From assembly GCA_019420275.1 (NCBI GenBank), contig JAHZHN010000019.1:1-30835 (forward strand): a stretch of 30,835 nucleotides of DNA, in the 5' to 3' direction. Source of the stretch: Clostridiales bacterium. GTDB taxonomy: Bacteria; Bacillota; Clostridia; Lachnospirales; Lachnospiraceae. The translations under genes were made by a program, and so were the position numbers. Positions 7,316-13,976 of this stretch are shown here, piece by piece; position 1 is the first letter of the stretch, and each line of letters starts with the position of its first letter. The notes under the pieces were generated by a model. The model worked only from the letters and a program-made list of their open reading frames with translations. It was not told the DNA's origin and did not search any database.

Positions 7316-8143
7316 CTAGTCGCTCACGCCGATCCAGCGGTCTTTGATCTCCTGATACTCACCATCCGTATTCAATACCTGCAGCGCCACATTAAATTGA
7401 TCCAGATATTTATAACCCTTGGCAAACATAATTCCATAATTACTCTGTTCAGAATTCAGTTTCTCACTTAAGGCTATAATATTTGTTTTTTTATGATTCT
7501 GAAGATAGTAGTCAACTCCTGTTGTATCATACAATGTTACATCAATCTTGCCTGCTTCCAAATCTTTAAAGACTTTATCCATGGAAGAATAATACTTAAC
7601 CGTATTGCCATCCATCATATAATCTTCAACATACTGGGCATTCGAAGTTCCCTCTTCAACTCCTATGATCTTGCCCTGAATATCCTTTCTGTCCTCGATT
7701 TTGGAATCTTTGTTGACAGCCATGGAAATGGTATTATCGTAATAAGAATCTGTAAAATCGAATTCCTCCTGTCTTGCATCCGTGATTGAAATGCCGGCAA
7801 TGGCAAAATCCAGTTCTTTATTCTTAACTTTTTCCTCAAGCTCCTTCATCGGCATAGCCTGAGTTTCATATTCAAACCCAAGATATTTGCTGATACGCTT
7901 CAAAATATCGATATCAAACCCTCTCAGCTCTTTTTTGTCTTCATCATAGAAGGAAAATGGTGCCATCTCATTGGAAACCCCAACTTTCAGTTTCATTCCT
8001 TTCATACTTCCCTTCACTTCGGAAGACTCTATTGTCTGAGCTTTTTCTGTTGTTTTTGCTGTCTGCTTCTGCCATGGCAAATCACATCCTCCAAGGCATA
8101 AAGCAAAAGCAACCATCAAAATTGAAGTTAATATTTTTTTCAT
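7316..8143 (-). CDS. Amino-acid ABC-type substrate-binding lipoprotein
   Basis: A 275-residue family 3 solute-binding protein. An N-terminal signal ends in the lipobox L-G-G-C (Cys20), so it should be a membrane-anchored surface lipoprotein. The mature part follows the SBP_bac_3 pattern: L-K-V-G-V, then G-F-D-I-D-I-L, D-F-A-I-A-G-I-S-I-T, F-D-F-T-D-S-Y-Y and G-V-E-E-G-T-S. The ligand is probably a polar amino acid or cystine-like compound. No ABC permease or ATPase gene is adjacent; the downstream partner is an AEC permease. The start is ATG 8143 with AGGAG upstream; the longer open frame runs across the divergent sigG region and is not coding. Confidence 0.9.
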   Translation of the reverse strand: MKKILTSILMVAFALCLGGCDLPWQKQTAKTTEKAQTIESSEVKGSMKGMKLKVGVSNEMAPFSFYDEDKKELRGFDIDILKRISKYLGFEYETQAMPMKELEEKVKNKELDFAIAGISITDARQEEFDFTDSYYDNTISMAVNKDSKIEDRKDIQGKIIGVEEGTSNAQYVEDYMMDGNTVKYYSSMDKVFKDLEAGKIDVTLYDTTGVDYYLQNHKKTNIIALSEKLNSEQSNYGIMFAKGYKYLDQFNVALQVLNTDGEYQEIKDRWIGVSD

Positions 8144-8177
8144 GAAAAATCTCCTTTTTATTTCTTTTGCTTCGTTT

Positions 8178-8206
8178 ATCATATCACCGCAAAATATAGA
8201 AGTCAA
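8178..8206 (-). promoter_or_regulatory. Sigma-A promoter of the binding-protein/AEC operon
   Basis: TTGACT (8206-8201), a 17-base spacer and TATGAT (8183-8178), with an extended -10 TG (TGATATGAT). The leader would be about 28 bases. Confidence 0.78.
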
Positions 8207-8278
8207 TTTCCCTGGCAATTTTTTCAACGTATAAAGGAAGCTCCATTTGTAAATGATTTTATTAGAACGATTTACAAT

Positions 8279-8283
8279 GGAGG
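8279..8283 (+). promoter_or_regulatory. Ribosome binding site that fixes the sigG start
   Basis: GGAGG lies 8 bases before ATG 8292. It falls inside the upstream ATG frames at 8253 and 8277, so those are not the start. Confidence 0.8.
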
Positions 8284-8291
8284 AATCAATT

Positions 8292-9068
8292 ATGGCACTG
8301 AACAAAGTTGAAATTTGCGGCGTAAATACCTCAACCCTGCCGCTTCTGAGCAACGAAGAAAAGGAAGAATTATTTAAACGGATCGAACAGGGTGACCTGG
8401 AAGCCAGAGAACAATACATTAAAGGCAATTTAAGACTTGTTCTAAGCGTCATCCAGCGTTTTTCCGGAAGCAGTGAAAATGCGGATGATTTGTTCCAGGT
8501 TGGCTGCATCGGCTTAATAAAAGCCATTGACAACTTTGATCGAAGTCTCAACGTAAAGTTTTCAACCTATGCGGTCCCTATGATCATCGGAGAGGTAAAA
8601 CGTTATCTAAGGGACAACAATGCCATGAGAGTCAGCCGCTCCCTCCGGGACATTGCCTACAAAGCTATCCATGCAAAGGAGACTCTTACAAAAAAATATA
8701 ATAAAGAGCCCTCTCTAGAAGCAATTTCCGAAGAAATCGGAATCAAAAAAGAGGATGTTTTATTCGCTTTGGATGCCATTGCGACTCCTCTATCTCTTTA
8801 TGAACCGGTTTATCAGGACGGCGGAGATGCCCTCTATCTCATGGATCAGGTAAAAGATAAAAAAAACAAAGAAGATCTCTGGGTCGAATCCATCTCCTTA
8901 AAAGAAGCCATGGATCGGCTTCCGGACCGGGAATACAACATTATTCGTCTTCGCTTCTTCGAAGGAAAAACCCAAACTGAAGTTGCCGATGAGATCAGCA
9001 TTTCCCAAGCCCAGGTAAGCCGCTTGGAAAAGAACGCCCTCCGGCACATGAAACATTATTTAGACTAA
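8292..9068 (+). CDS. sigG: Forespore sporulation sigma factor SigG
   Basis: A 258-residue sigma-70 family factor that drives late forespore genes. It matches Bacillus SigG closely throughout: N-terminal N-K-V-E-I-C-G-V, region 2 (NLRLVLSVIQRF, DDLFQVGCIGL, VKFSTYAVPMIIGE), the R-V-S-R-S-L-R-D-I-A-Y-K-A segment, region 3, and region 4 with TQTEVADEISISQAQVSRLE as the DNA-binding helix-turn-helix. I chose ATG 8292 because the family N-terminus starts there and GGAGG precedes it. It stands alone here, without spoIIGA or sigE. A weak sigma-F/G-like box (GTATA at 8229-8233, then AATGATT at 8252) lies upstream but is not convincing. Confidence 0.95.
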   Translation: MALNKVEICGVNTSTLPLLSNEEKEELFKRIEQGDLEAREQYIKGNLRLVLSVIQRFSGSSENADDLFQVGCIGLIKAIDNFDRSLNVKFSTYAVPMIIGEVKRYLRDNNAMRVSRSLRDIAYKAIHAKETLTKKYNKEPSLEAISEEIGIKKEDVLFALDAIATPLSLYEPVYQDGGDALYLMDQVKDKKNKEDLWVESISLKEAMDRLPDREYNIIRLRFFEGKTQTEVADEISISQAQVSRLEKNALRHMKHYLD

Positions 9069-9073
9069 AAATA

Positions 9074-9132
9074 AAAACCTGCTATGAAAGCAATTCCGCA
9101 GACAGCTGCCGTCTTCTTCATAGCAGGTTTTT
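9074..9132. terminator. Bidirectional terminator between sigG and corA
   Basis: A perfect 15-bp stem, AAAACCTGCTATGAA (9074-9088) with its complement at 9117-9131. It is flanked by A and T runs and lies between converging genes. Confidence 0.9.
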
Positions 9133-10079
9133 TACAGCAAATTCTTCTTTCTTAAAATATAAACCGCAATCAAGCACACAACAACAGAAAAAGCTGTGAT
9201 CACCGCAAACCCATAGGCATTCTGGGCAAACGGCATACCCGACATCTTTACGTTCATTCCGTACAGGCCTGATATCATCGTCGGAAGTTCTACGATGATC
9301 GTTACCGCTGCAAGAAACTTCATGACCTGATTCAGATTGTTATCAATGATCGATCCAAACAAAGACATGGTACTGCGCAGAATATTATGATAAATATATG
9401 TCATCTCCATAGCCTGTTTGTTCTCTATGATAACATCCTCCAGCAGTTCCTGATCTTCCTCATAATGACGAAGCCCGATATGCTTTCTTAACTTCTCCAA
9501 AACAACCTCATTGGATTTTAAGGAGGTAGTAAAATATACCAGACATTTTTCTAAATCATACAGCTGGATCAAATCACTGTTTTTTGAAGTCTCCAGGAGA
9601 ACTTCCTCAATTTGGTTAGCTCTCTGATCAATGATTCTTAAATAATACAAAAACAGAGCCGCATTATTGTACAGGATCTGGTAAACGAATCTTGTCTTCA
9701 TATATGTATAAAAATCCGGAACCAGCCCATCCACAAACTGGCGCAGGATATTCGTCTCTTCCAGGCATACAGTAAATACTATCTTTTTTGTAATATAAAT
9801 GCCCAAAGGAATCGTTTCGTACCATTTCTTCCCGTTTTCTTCTTCTACGACCGGAATATTAACGAGAATCATCGTATAATCTTCTTCATTTTCCAGACGG
9901 GAACGTTCCTCCGTATCCAAAGCTGCCTTTAGATCATCCATATCAATTTTATAAGTCTCAGAAATATGATAAAGTTCCTCCTGCGTGGGATTTGTAAGCA
10001 TCACCCAGGATTCCCTCTCTATTTCTTCAAGCTCACAGAATCTGGTCTCACCTTCATAGGTTTTAAAAATCCGGATCAT
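9132..10079 (-). CDS. corA: CorA-family magnesium transporter
   Basis: A 315-residue member of the CorA Mg2+/Co2+ channel family: a large N-terminal cytoplasmic domain rich in acidic residues and helices, then two C-terminal membrane segments. The first segment ends with the family signature Y-G-M-N at the selectivity pore, followed by a short loop (VKMSGMPFAQN) and the last membrane helix, then a basic tail (RKKN). The active form in this family is a homopentamer. An AGGAGG site lies about 10 bases before the ATG. The gene is monocistronic between its own promoter and the terminator shared with sigG. Confidence 0.92.
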   Translation of the reverse strand: MIRIFKTYEGETRFCELEEIERESWVMLTNPTQEELYHISETYKIDMDDLKAALDTEERSRLENEEDYTMILVNIPVVEEENGKKWYETIPLGIYITKKIVFTVCLEETNILRQFVDGLVPDFYTYMKTRFVYQILYNNAALFLYYLRIIDQRANQIEEVLLETSKNSDLIQLYDLEKCLVYFTTSLKSNEVVLEKLRKHIGLRHYEEDQELLEDVIIENKQAMEMTYIYHNILRSTMSLFGSIIDNNLNQVMKFLAAVTIIVELPTMISGLYGMNVKMSGMPFAQNAYGFAVITAFSVVVCLIAVYILRKKNLL

Positions 10080-10113
10080 CCATCCCTTTCCTCCTTTTTC
10101 ACTTATCTTAACC

Positions 10114-10142
10114 AGTATACCCCATCATCGCAGGTCCGTCCA
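10114..10142 (-). promoter_or_regulatory. Probable sigma-A promoter of corA
   Basis: TGGACG (10142-10137), a 17-base spacer and TATACT (10119-10114), the same hexamer pair as at 4548-4576. The region 10080-10198 otherwise holds only the corA ribosome site and the terminator of the next gene. Confidence 0.6.
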
Positions 10143-10149
10143 GCCCAAA

Positions 10150-10190
10150 GAAACAGGATGCGGATATGTTTTCCGCATCCTGCTTTTTTC
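10150..10190 (-). terminator. Terminator of the rpiA-oxidoreductase operon
   Basis: CAGGATGCGG (10154-10163) pairs perfectly with CCGCATCCTG (10173-10182). On the minus strand it is followed by a T-rich tract (TTTCTTT); the plus strand also has a T run. Confidence 0.75.
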
Positions 10191-10198
10191 TCTTTCTT

Positions 10199-11164
10199 CT
10201 ATTCAAATGGATATTTCATTCCCCACTGGGTCTTAACACTTGTCAGAATCCTCATAACATCCTTCGTTATTTGCTGACAGTCATCTTCATAATCACCAGC
10301 CACACATCCTTCCATGGCTTCCACCTCATATTTCAGAGCATCTTCTGTTTTTCCGGCCTCTACGGTCTCCACCTCTCCGGTTTCCGTATTCGTTATGGTT
10401 GCCCGACACGCTCTCGGATATTCATATACCTCAATATATCCCTTGTCCCCGGTTACAACACCTCTTTTCGGCTGTTTTGCCCGCAGGGTCAGGCACATAA
10501 CAACCATTTCCCCTTTTGTATTTTTCATAATAATTCCTGACTGCTCATCTGCTCCTGTCTCCAGAAATTCTACTGTTGTAAGAATGGTATTTGGTGCTTC
10601 ACTTAAAAAGGTCCTGGCAAACGATGTCGCATATACACCGATATCCAGCAGTGCACCTCCTGCTGCCTCCAGGGCAAAGAAACGATTGGAGGAATCATAT
10701 CCTTTATTGCTTCCAAAATTCACCTGAACCATTTTAAGTTTTCCGATCGCACCTTCCCGGATCCGTTCTTGCAATTTTTTATAAAGCGGCATATGAGAAA
10801 TGGTCATTGCTTCTCTCACAACAACTCCTTTCTGCTCCGCCAGTCCCATGATTTCATTCAGCTGTGCCTCATTCACCGTGATTGCCTTTTCGCACAGCAC
10901 ATGCTTTCCTGCTTTTACCGCTTTCAGCATATTTTCGTAATGCATGCTGTGCGGTGTTGCAATATAAACAATATCAATATTTTTGTCTTCCAGCATTTCC
11001 TCATATGTCTTATAAATATGTTTTACACCATATCTCTCTGCAAATCTTTCCGCTTTCTCTATTGTCCGATTGCTCACTCCATAAATCTCATGTCCCATTT
11101 TTTTAAATGTCTCCGCCATTTCATTGGCAATCGTTCCGCACCCTAAAATTCCCCATGTACTCAT
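10199..11164 (-). CDS. Gfo/Idh/MocA-family NAD(P)-dependent oxidoreductase
   Basis: A 321-residue dehydrogenase with an N-terminal Rossmann fold (G-I-L-G-C-G-T-I-A, residues 5-13) and a C-terminal alpha/beta substrate domain. The family catalytic Lys is K93 in C-E-K-A-I; the usual C-E-K-P has Ala for Pro. The G-A-L-L-D-I-G-V-Y motif falls at about 170-178. Related enzymes oxidise or reduce sugars, sugar alcohols or trans-dihydrodiols; the substrate cannot be assigned. Its ATG overlaps the rpiA stop codon by four bases (ATGA), so the two are translationally coupled. This suggests a linked sugar-phosphate or pentose role, but that is inference. Confidence 0.88.
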   Translation of the reverse strand: MSTWGILGCGTIANEMAETFKKMGHEIYGVSNRTIEKAERFAERYGVKHIYKTYEEMLEDKNIDIVYIATPHSMHYENMLKAVKAGKHVLCEKAITVNEAQLNEIMGLAEQKGVVVREAMTISHMPLYKKLQERIREGAIGKLKMVQVNFGSNKGYDSSNRFFALEAAGGALLDIGVYATSFARTFLSEAPNTILTTVEFLETGADEQSGIIMKNTKGEMVVMCLTLRAKQPKRGVVTGDKGYIEVYEYPRACRATITNTETGEVETVEAGKTEDALKYEVEAMEGCVAGDYEDDCQQITKDVMRILTSVKTQWGMKYPFE

Positions 11165-11796
11165 TTTCTTTCTCCTGTTTTTTCTATGATTTTCACTCCA
11201 TCTTTGCCTGCAATCAAGGCCTTCGTTGCAATCTGATAAAACAGCGAAGTCTCAATTACTCCAGTCATTGCCTTCAATCTTCGATCCAGTTCCTCAAGCG
11301 AATGGACTTCTTTAAATTCTGCCTCCAAAAGATGATCATTTCTTTTGTGAACATCGCCTCCCATTAACTGAATCTCTCTTTTAATATATCCAAACGCCTC
11401 TGGAACAATATCCAAAACGATTGGAATATCACATCCCAGTTCTTTCACTAATTTTGTCTCATCCGCCAAAAGTACATATTCTTTTGACATCCGTGCAATA
11501 ATTTTCTCCTGTGTGTGGATTCCTCCTGCACTTTTATAAGCATTCAATCTTTGATCTACCTGATCGCACCCATCAAAGGCAATTTCCAGTTTTGATGTCT
11601 TTCCAGTCTCATCCACAGTCAGCCCTAATTCCAGACATTTTTCCCTCGTGGCTTCTGACGGAGTAATGACTGTCACATGCTTTCCTGCTTCTTTTACATT
11701 TTCCGCAAGGTATGCTATGGTTTCTCCTCCCCCAAGGCCGATTTTTCCCTGATCTGGCACAAGTTTCAAAGCCTCTTTCGCACATAAACGCTTCAA
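11161..11796 (-). CDS. rpiA: Ribose-5-phosphate isomerase A, divergent
   Basis: A 211-residue RpiA-family protein, expected to interconvert ribose-5-phosphate and ribulose-5-phosphate. The four catalytic residues keep the spacing of E. coli RpiA (D81, D84, K94, E103): here D75 and D78 in D-G-C-D-Q, K88, and E97 in T-Q-E-K. The conserved loops differ: the phosphate-binding G-T-G-S-T is G-G-G-E-T (22-26), D-G-A-D-E is D-G-C-D-Q, and K-G-G-G is K-S-A-G-G. It could be the housekeeping enzyme of this lineage or one acting on a related sugar phosphate. The start is TTG at 11796, 6 bases after GGAGG; a nearby ATG is out of frame. Confidence 0.82.
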   Translation of the reverse strand: MKRLCAKEALKLVPDQGKIGLGGGETIAYLAENVKEAGKHVTVITPSEATREKCLELGLTVDETGKTSKLEIAFDGCDQVDQRLNAYKSAGGIHTQEKIIARMSKEYVLLADETKLVKELGCDIPIVLDIVPEAFGYIKREIQLMGGDVHKRNDHLLEAEFKEVHSLEELDRRLKAMTGVIETSLFYQIATKALIAGKDGVKIIEKTGERK

Positions 11797-11838
11797 ACTG
11801 CTCCTCCTTTCTATATATAAAACTAATTTTTGTTTATT

Positions 11839-11866
11839 ATTTTATCAAGAAATTTTATTTTGTCAA
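11839..11866 (-). promoter_or_regulatory. Sigma-A promoter of rpiA
   Basis: Consensus TTGACA (11866-11861), a 16-base spacer and TAAAAT (11844-11839) with an extended TG (TGATAAAAT). Its -35 lies only seven bases from the -35 of the divergent promoter at 11874-11902. Confidence 0.75.
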
Positions 11867-11873
11867 TACTTCG

Positions 11874-11902
11874 TTGCTTTTTCCTTTATTTCATATTACA
11901 AT
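11874..11902 (+). promoter_or_regulatory. Sigma-A promoter of the small acidic protein
   Basis: TTGCTT (11874-11879), a 17-base spacer and TACAAT (11897-11902), back to back with the rpiA promoter. Confidence 0.65.
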
Positions 11903-11932
11903 GAAAGCAGAAAAAACGAAAGGGGTCTTTTT

Positions 11933-12229
11933 ATGAGAAAAAAATTTAAAACCTTATGTAAGTTTCTTACCGCTTTGATCACAATCGGCGGCATCCTTTA
12001 TATTGCCCGTGATCAAATCAAAGCCATCTTCGAAAAAATAAAAGAACTGACAGGAAAAGAAGAAGAACCTGAAGATGAAGATTTTGATGATGATGACATC
12101 TTTGATGATGACGACATTTTCCCTGAGCCGTCAGAAGATGACAGAGATTATGTCTCCATTCATATCACTGAAGATGATGAAGATGACTCTTCTTCCACAG
12201 AAAAAGAGGAAGAAAAAAGCGAAGAATAA
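11933..12229 (+). CDS. Small membrane protein with a highly acidic tail, unknown function
   Basis: I do not recognise this 98-residue protein. A basic N-terminus (MRKKFK) leads into one hydrophobic segment (about 8-24), then an amphipathic helix and a tail from residue 43 that is more than half Asp/Glu. The tail contains a short tandem repeat (FDDDDI twice), a Ser run and a Lys/Glu end. The topology suggests a single membrane anchor with a disordered acidic domain, possibly binding cations or basic proteins, but that is speculation. An AAAGGGG ribosome site lies about 8 bases upstream. It has its own promoter and a strong terminator, so it is a single-gene unit and likely real. Confidence 0.72.
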   Translation: MRKKFKTLCKFLTALITIGGILYIARDQIKAIFEKIKELTGKEEEPEDEDFDDDDIFDDDDIFPEPSEDDRDYVSIHITEDDEDDSSSTEKEEEKSEE

Positions 12230-12253
12230 GACTCTGACGCGGACACTGATGCT

Positions 12254-12297
12254 AAAAAGGATGCCGGTCTTTCTTATGAAAGATGGCATCCTTTTTT
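12254..12297. terminator. Bidirectional terminator between the acidic protein gene and hslO
   Basis: AAAAAGGATGCC (12254-12265) pairs with GGCATCCTTTTTT (12285-12297). It has A and T runs on both sides and lies between converging genes. Confidence 0.88.
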
Positions 12298-12299
12298 CT

Positions 12300-13181
12300 T
12301 TAATGACTCGCTTCTTTGAGCATCCGCTTCAAATCATCTACCGTATACTCATAGTTTGTATTGCAGAAATGGCAGTTGACTTCAATTGGCTTTCCCTCGT
12401 CAATCATAGACTGAATTTCTTTTTTTCCTACACTGATCACAGCCTGCTCAACTCTTTCTTTTGAACAGTTGCAGTAAAATTTAGTCGGCATAGTTCCATA
12501 TACCTTCATACCCATATCTCCAAGGAGCTGCTCCATCATCTCTTCTGGAGTATGTCCTTCATCCAAACAAGAAGTTACAGACTTAAACTGGGCAATCTTT
12601 TTCTCCAGCGCGCTGATGGTTTCCTCTGTAGCAAACGGCATCAGCTGAATAATAAATCCTCCTGCATGACGAACTGTATTGTCCTTGTTCATCAAAACTC
12701 CCAGAGCAACTGAAGTTGGAATCTGCTCACTGGTCGCAAAATAGTAAGTCAGATCTTCCGCAATCTCACCAGATACAAGATGAGTCTGGCCGGAATAAGG
12801 TTCTTTTAAGCCAATGTCTTTGATGACTGTAAGAACCCCTAGATCGACAGCTTTTCCCACATCCAGTTTTCCTTCTTTGCTTGGCGGAAGCATCACATCT
12901 GGATGATTGACATATCCTTTTACGTTCGCCTTCGAATCTGCAGTCACAGTAAGTCCTCCAATTGGACCGCTGCACTGAATCTGAAGAGTTAGGACATCAC
13001 TGTCATTTTTGCACATACTTCCCATCATGGCTCCTGCCGTCAGCAGACGCCCAAGGGCTGCCGTAGCAACAGGGCTCGTATTATGCCGTTGTCTTGCTTC
13101 TTCCACAACTCCTTTTGTATATGCCGCGAAAAATCGAACCTCATCGTTGGCGGCTGTTCCTCTCACAATATAATCTTTCAT
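12300..13181 (-). CDS. hslO: Hsp33 redox-regulated chaperone
   Basis: A 293-residue cytosolic holdase activated by oxidative stress. The C-terminal zinc switch is complete: C237-x-C239 and C270-x-x-C273. In the family these bind Zn in the reduced state, then form disulfides and unfold on oxidation. The N-terminal domain carries the family pattern R-x-x-x-x-x-x-x-x-R, then A-L-G-R-L-L-x-A, and Q-x-x-G-x-G-P-x-G-G modified here to Q-C-S-G-P-I-G-G. An AAAGGA site precedes the ATG. It lies 48 bases after the methyltransferase gene with no clear promoter between, so it is probably the last gene of the cls operon. Confidence 0.94.
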   Translation of the reverse strand: MKDYIVRGTAANDEVRFFAAYTKGVVEEARQRHNTSPVATAALGRLLTAGAMMGSMCKNDSDVLTLQIQCSGPIGGLTVTADSKANVKGYVNHPDVMLPPSKEGKLDVGKAVDLGVLTVIKDIGLKEPYSGQTHLVSGEIAEDLTYYFATSEQIPTSVALGVLMNKDNTVRHAGGFIIQLMPFATEETISALEKKIAQFKSVTSCLDEGHTPEEMMEQLLGDMGMKVYGTMPTKFYCNCSKERVEQAVISVGKKEIQSMIDEGKPIEVNCHFCNTNYEYTVDDLKRMLKEASH

Positions 13182-13229
13182 TTCTATTCCTTTCTGTTAA
13201 AGCTTTGCTCCTGATTCTTTCCACACGGA

Positions 13230-13964
13230 TCATCTTGCAATATAATAGAGACGTTCTGTTTTTTCACCGGGCTGTCTCATCGTTTCCACATCTAATATAA
13301 CGACTTCCTCAAATCCCGCTCTTTTCAGCAGATCACAAACTTCGTCCTGTTCATACGCCTTCTGAAGGTGCACTTCCTCAAATTTATCATAGGTTCCTTT
13401 TTGATTGCGGATAAATAAGCTTAACTGATATTCGTTAATCCGCTGCGCTTCATCATAAAAATTATCCCAAATAAAACTAGCGTCCTCCCTGTCTTCTGCA
13501 AAAGTGTTCTGTGCCAGCAGATGTTCATATTTATATTTTGAATTCATATCAAACATAAAAATTCCATTAGGATTCAAATATGTTTTCACTCTACGAAAAG
13601 CAGACAAAAGTTCCTTTTCTTCCAAAAGATAATTCATACAGTCACAAATGCTGACAGCTGCATCTATCTTCTGCGGCAGTTCTAAATCTGCCATATCCTG
13701 AAATACATACAAAATTCCATCTTCACTGCTGTTCCTGGCAATCTCCAGCATTTCCAGGGAGTAATCCACCGCTGTTATATCATATCCGCTGAGCGCAAGC
13801 CTGCGGGTCATCTTTCCTGTGCCGCACCCAAGTTCCAGCACCTTTCCCTGTTCCGGCACACCATATTTTTTAAAAACCTGCAAAATATTTTGATACCATT
13901 GATCATACGGTGTCTGATCCATAAATTCATCATATACCATCGCAAAACTTGTATAACTTTCCAT
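13230..13964 (-). CDS. Class I SAM-dependent methyltransferase
   Basis: A 244-residue protein with the SAM-binding motif I V-L-E-L-G-C-G-T-G near residue 43 and the acidic end of beta-2 (I-T-A-V-D-Y-S). The post-I segment D-A-A-V-S-I-C-D-C-M-N-Y-L belongs to the Methyltransf_25 group. The substrate is unknown. I choose ATG 13964: AGGAG lies 9 bases before it, overlapping the cls stop codon, whereas the in-frame TTG at 13973 touches the ribosome site. Tight coupling to cls suggests co-translation and perhaps an envelope or lipid substrate, but the family is too broad to say. Confidence 0.85.
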   Translation of the reverse strand: MESYTSFAMVYDEFMDQTPYDQWYQNILQVFKKYGVPEQGKVLELGCGTGKMTRRLALSGYDITAVDYSLEMLEIARNSSEDGILYVFQDMADLELPQKIDAAVSICDCMNYLLEEKELLSAFRRVKTYLNPNGIFMFDMNSKYKYEHLLAQNTFAEDREDASFIWDNFYDEAQRINEYQLSLFIRNQKGTYDKFEEVHLQKAYEQDEVCDLLKRAGFEEVVILDVETMRQPGEKTERLYYIAR

Positions 13965-13976
13965 TTGCCTCAACTC

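Noticed and set aside
8229..8258. Sigma-F/G promoter for sigG
   Set aside because: GTATA is a good -35, but the -10 match is poor (AATGATT); not strong enough to list.
8144..8551. N-terminal extension of the binding-protein frame
   Set aside because: It precedes a perfect signal peptide and lipobox start, covers the gene's own promoter and runs antisense through the beginning of sigG.
9073..9121. On the minus strand, an 18-residue hydrophobic frame (MKKTAAVCGIAFIAGFYF) within the sigG-corA gap
   Set aside because: It coincides with the two arms and loop of a 15-bp terminator and has no ribosome site; chance reading of a hairpin.
12075..12464. Plus-strand frame rich in Met crossing the acidic gene and hslO
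   Set aside because: A frame-shifted reading of the Asp/Glu codons; it runs through a terminator and antisense to hslO.
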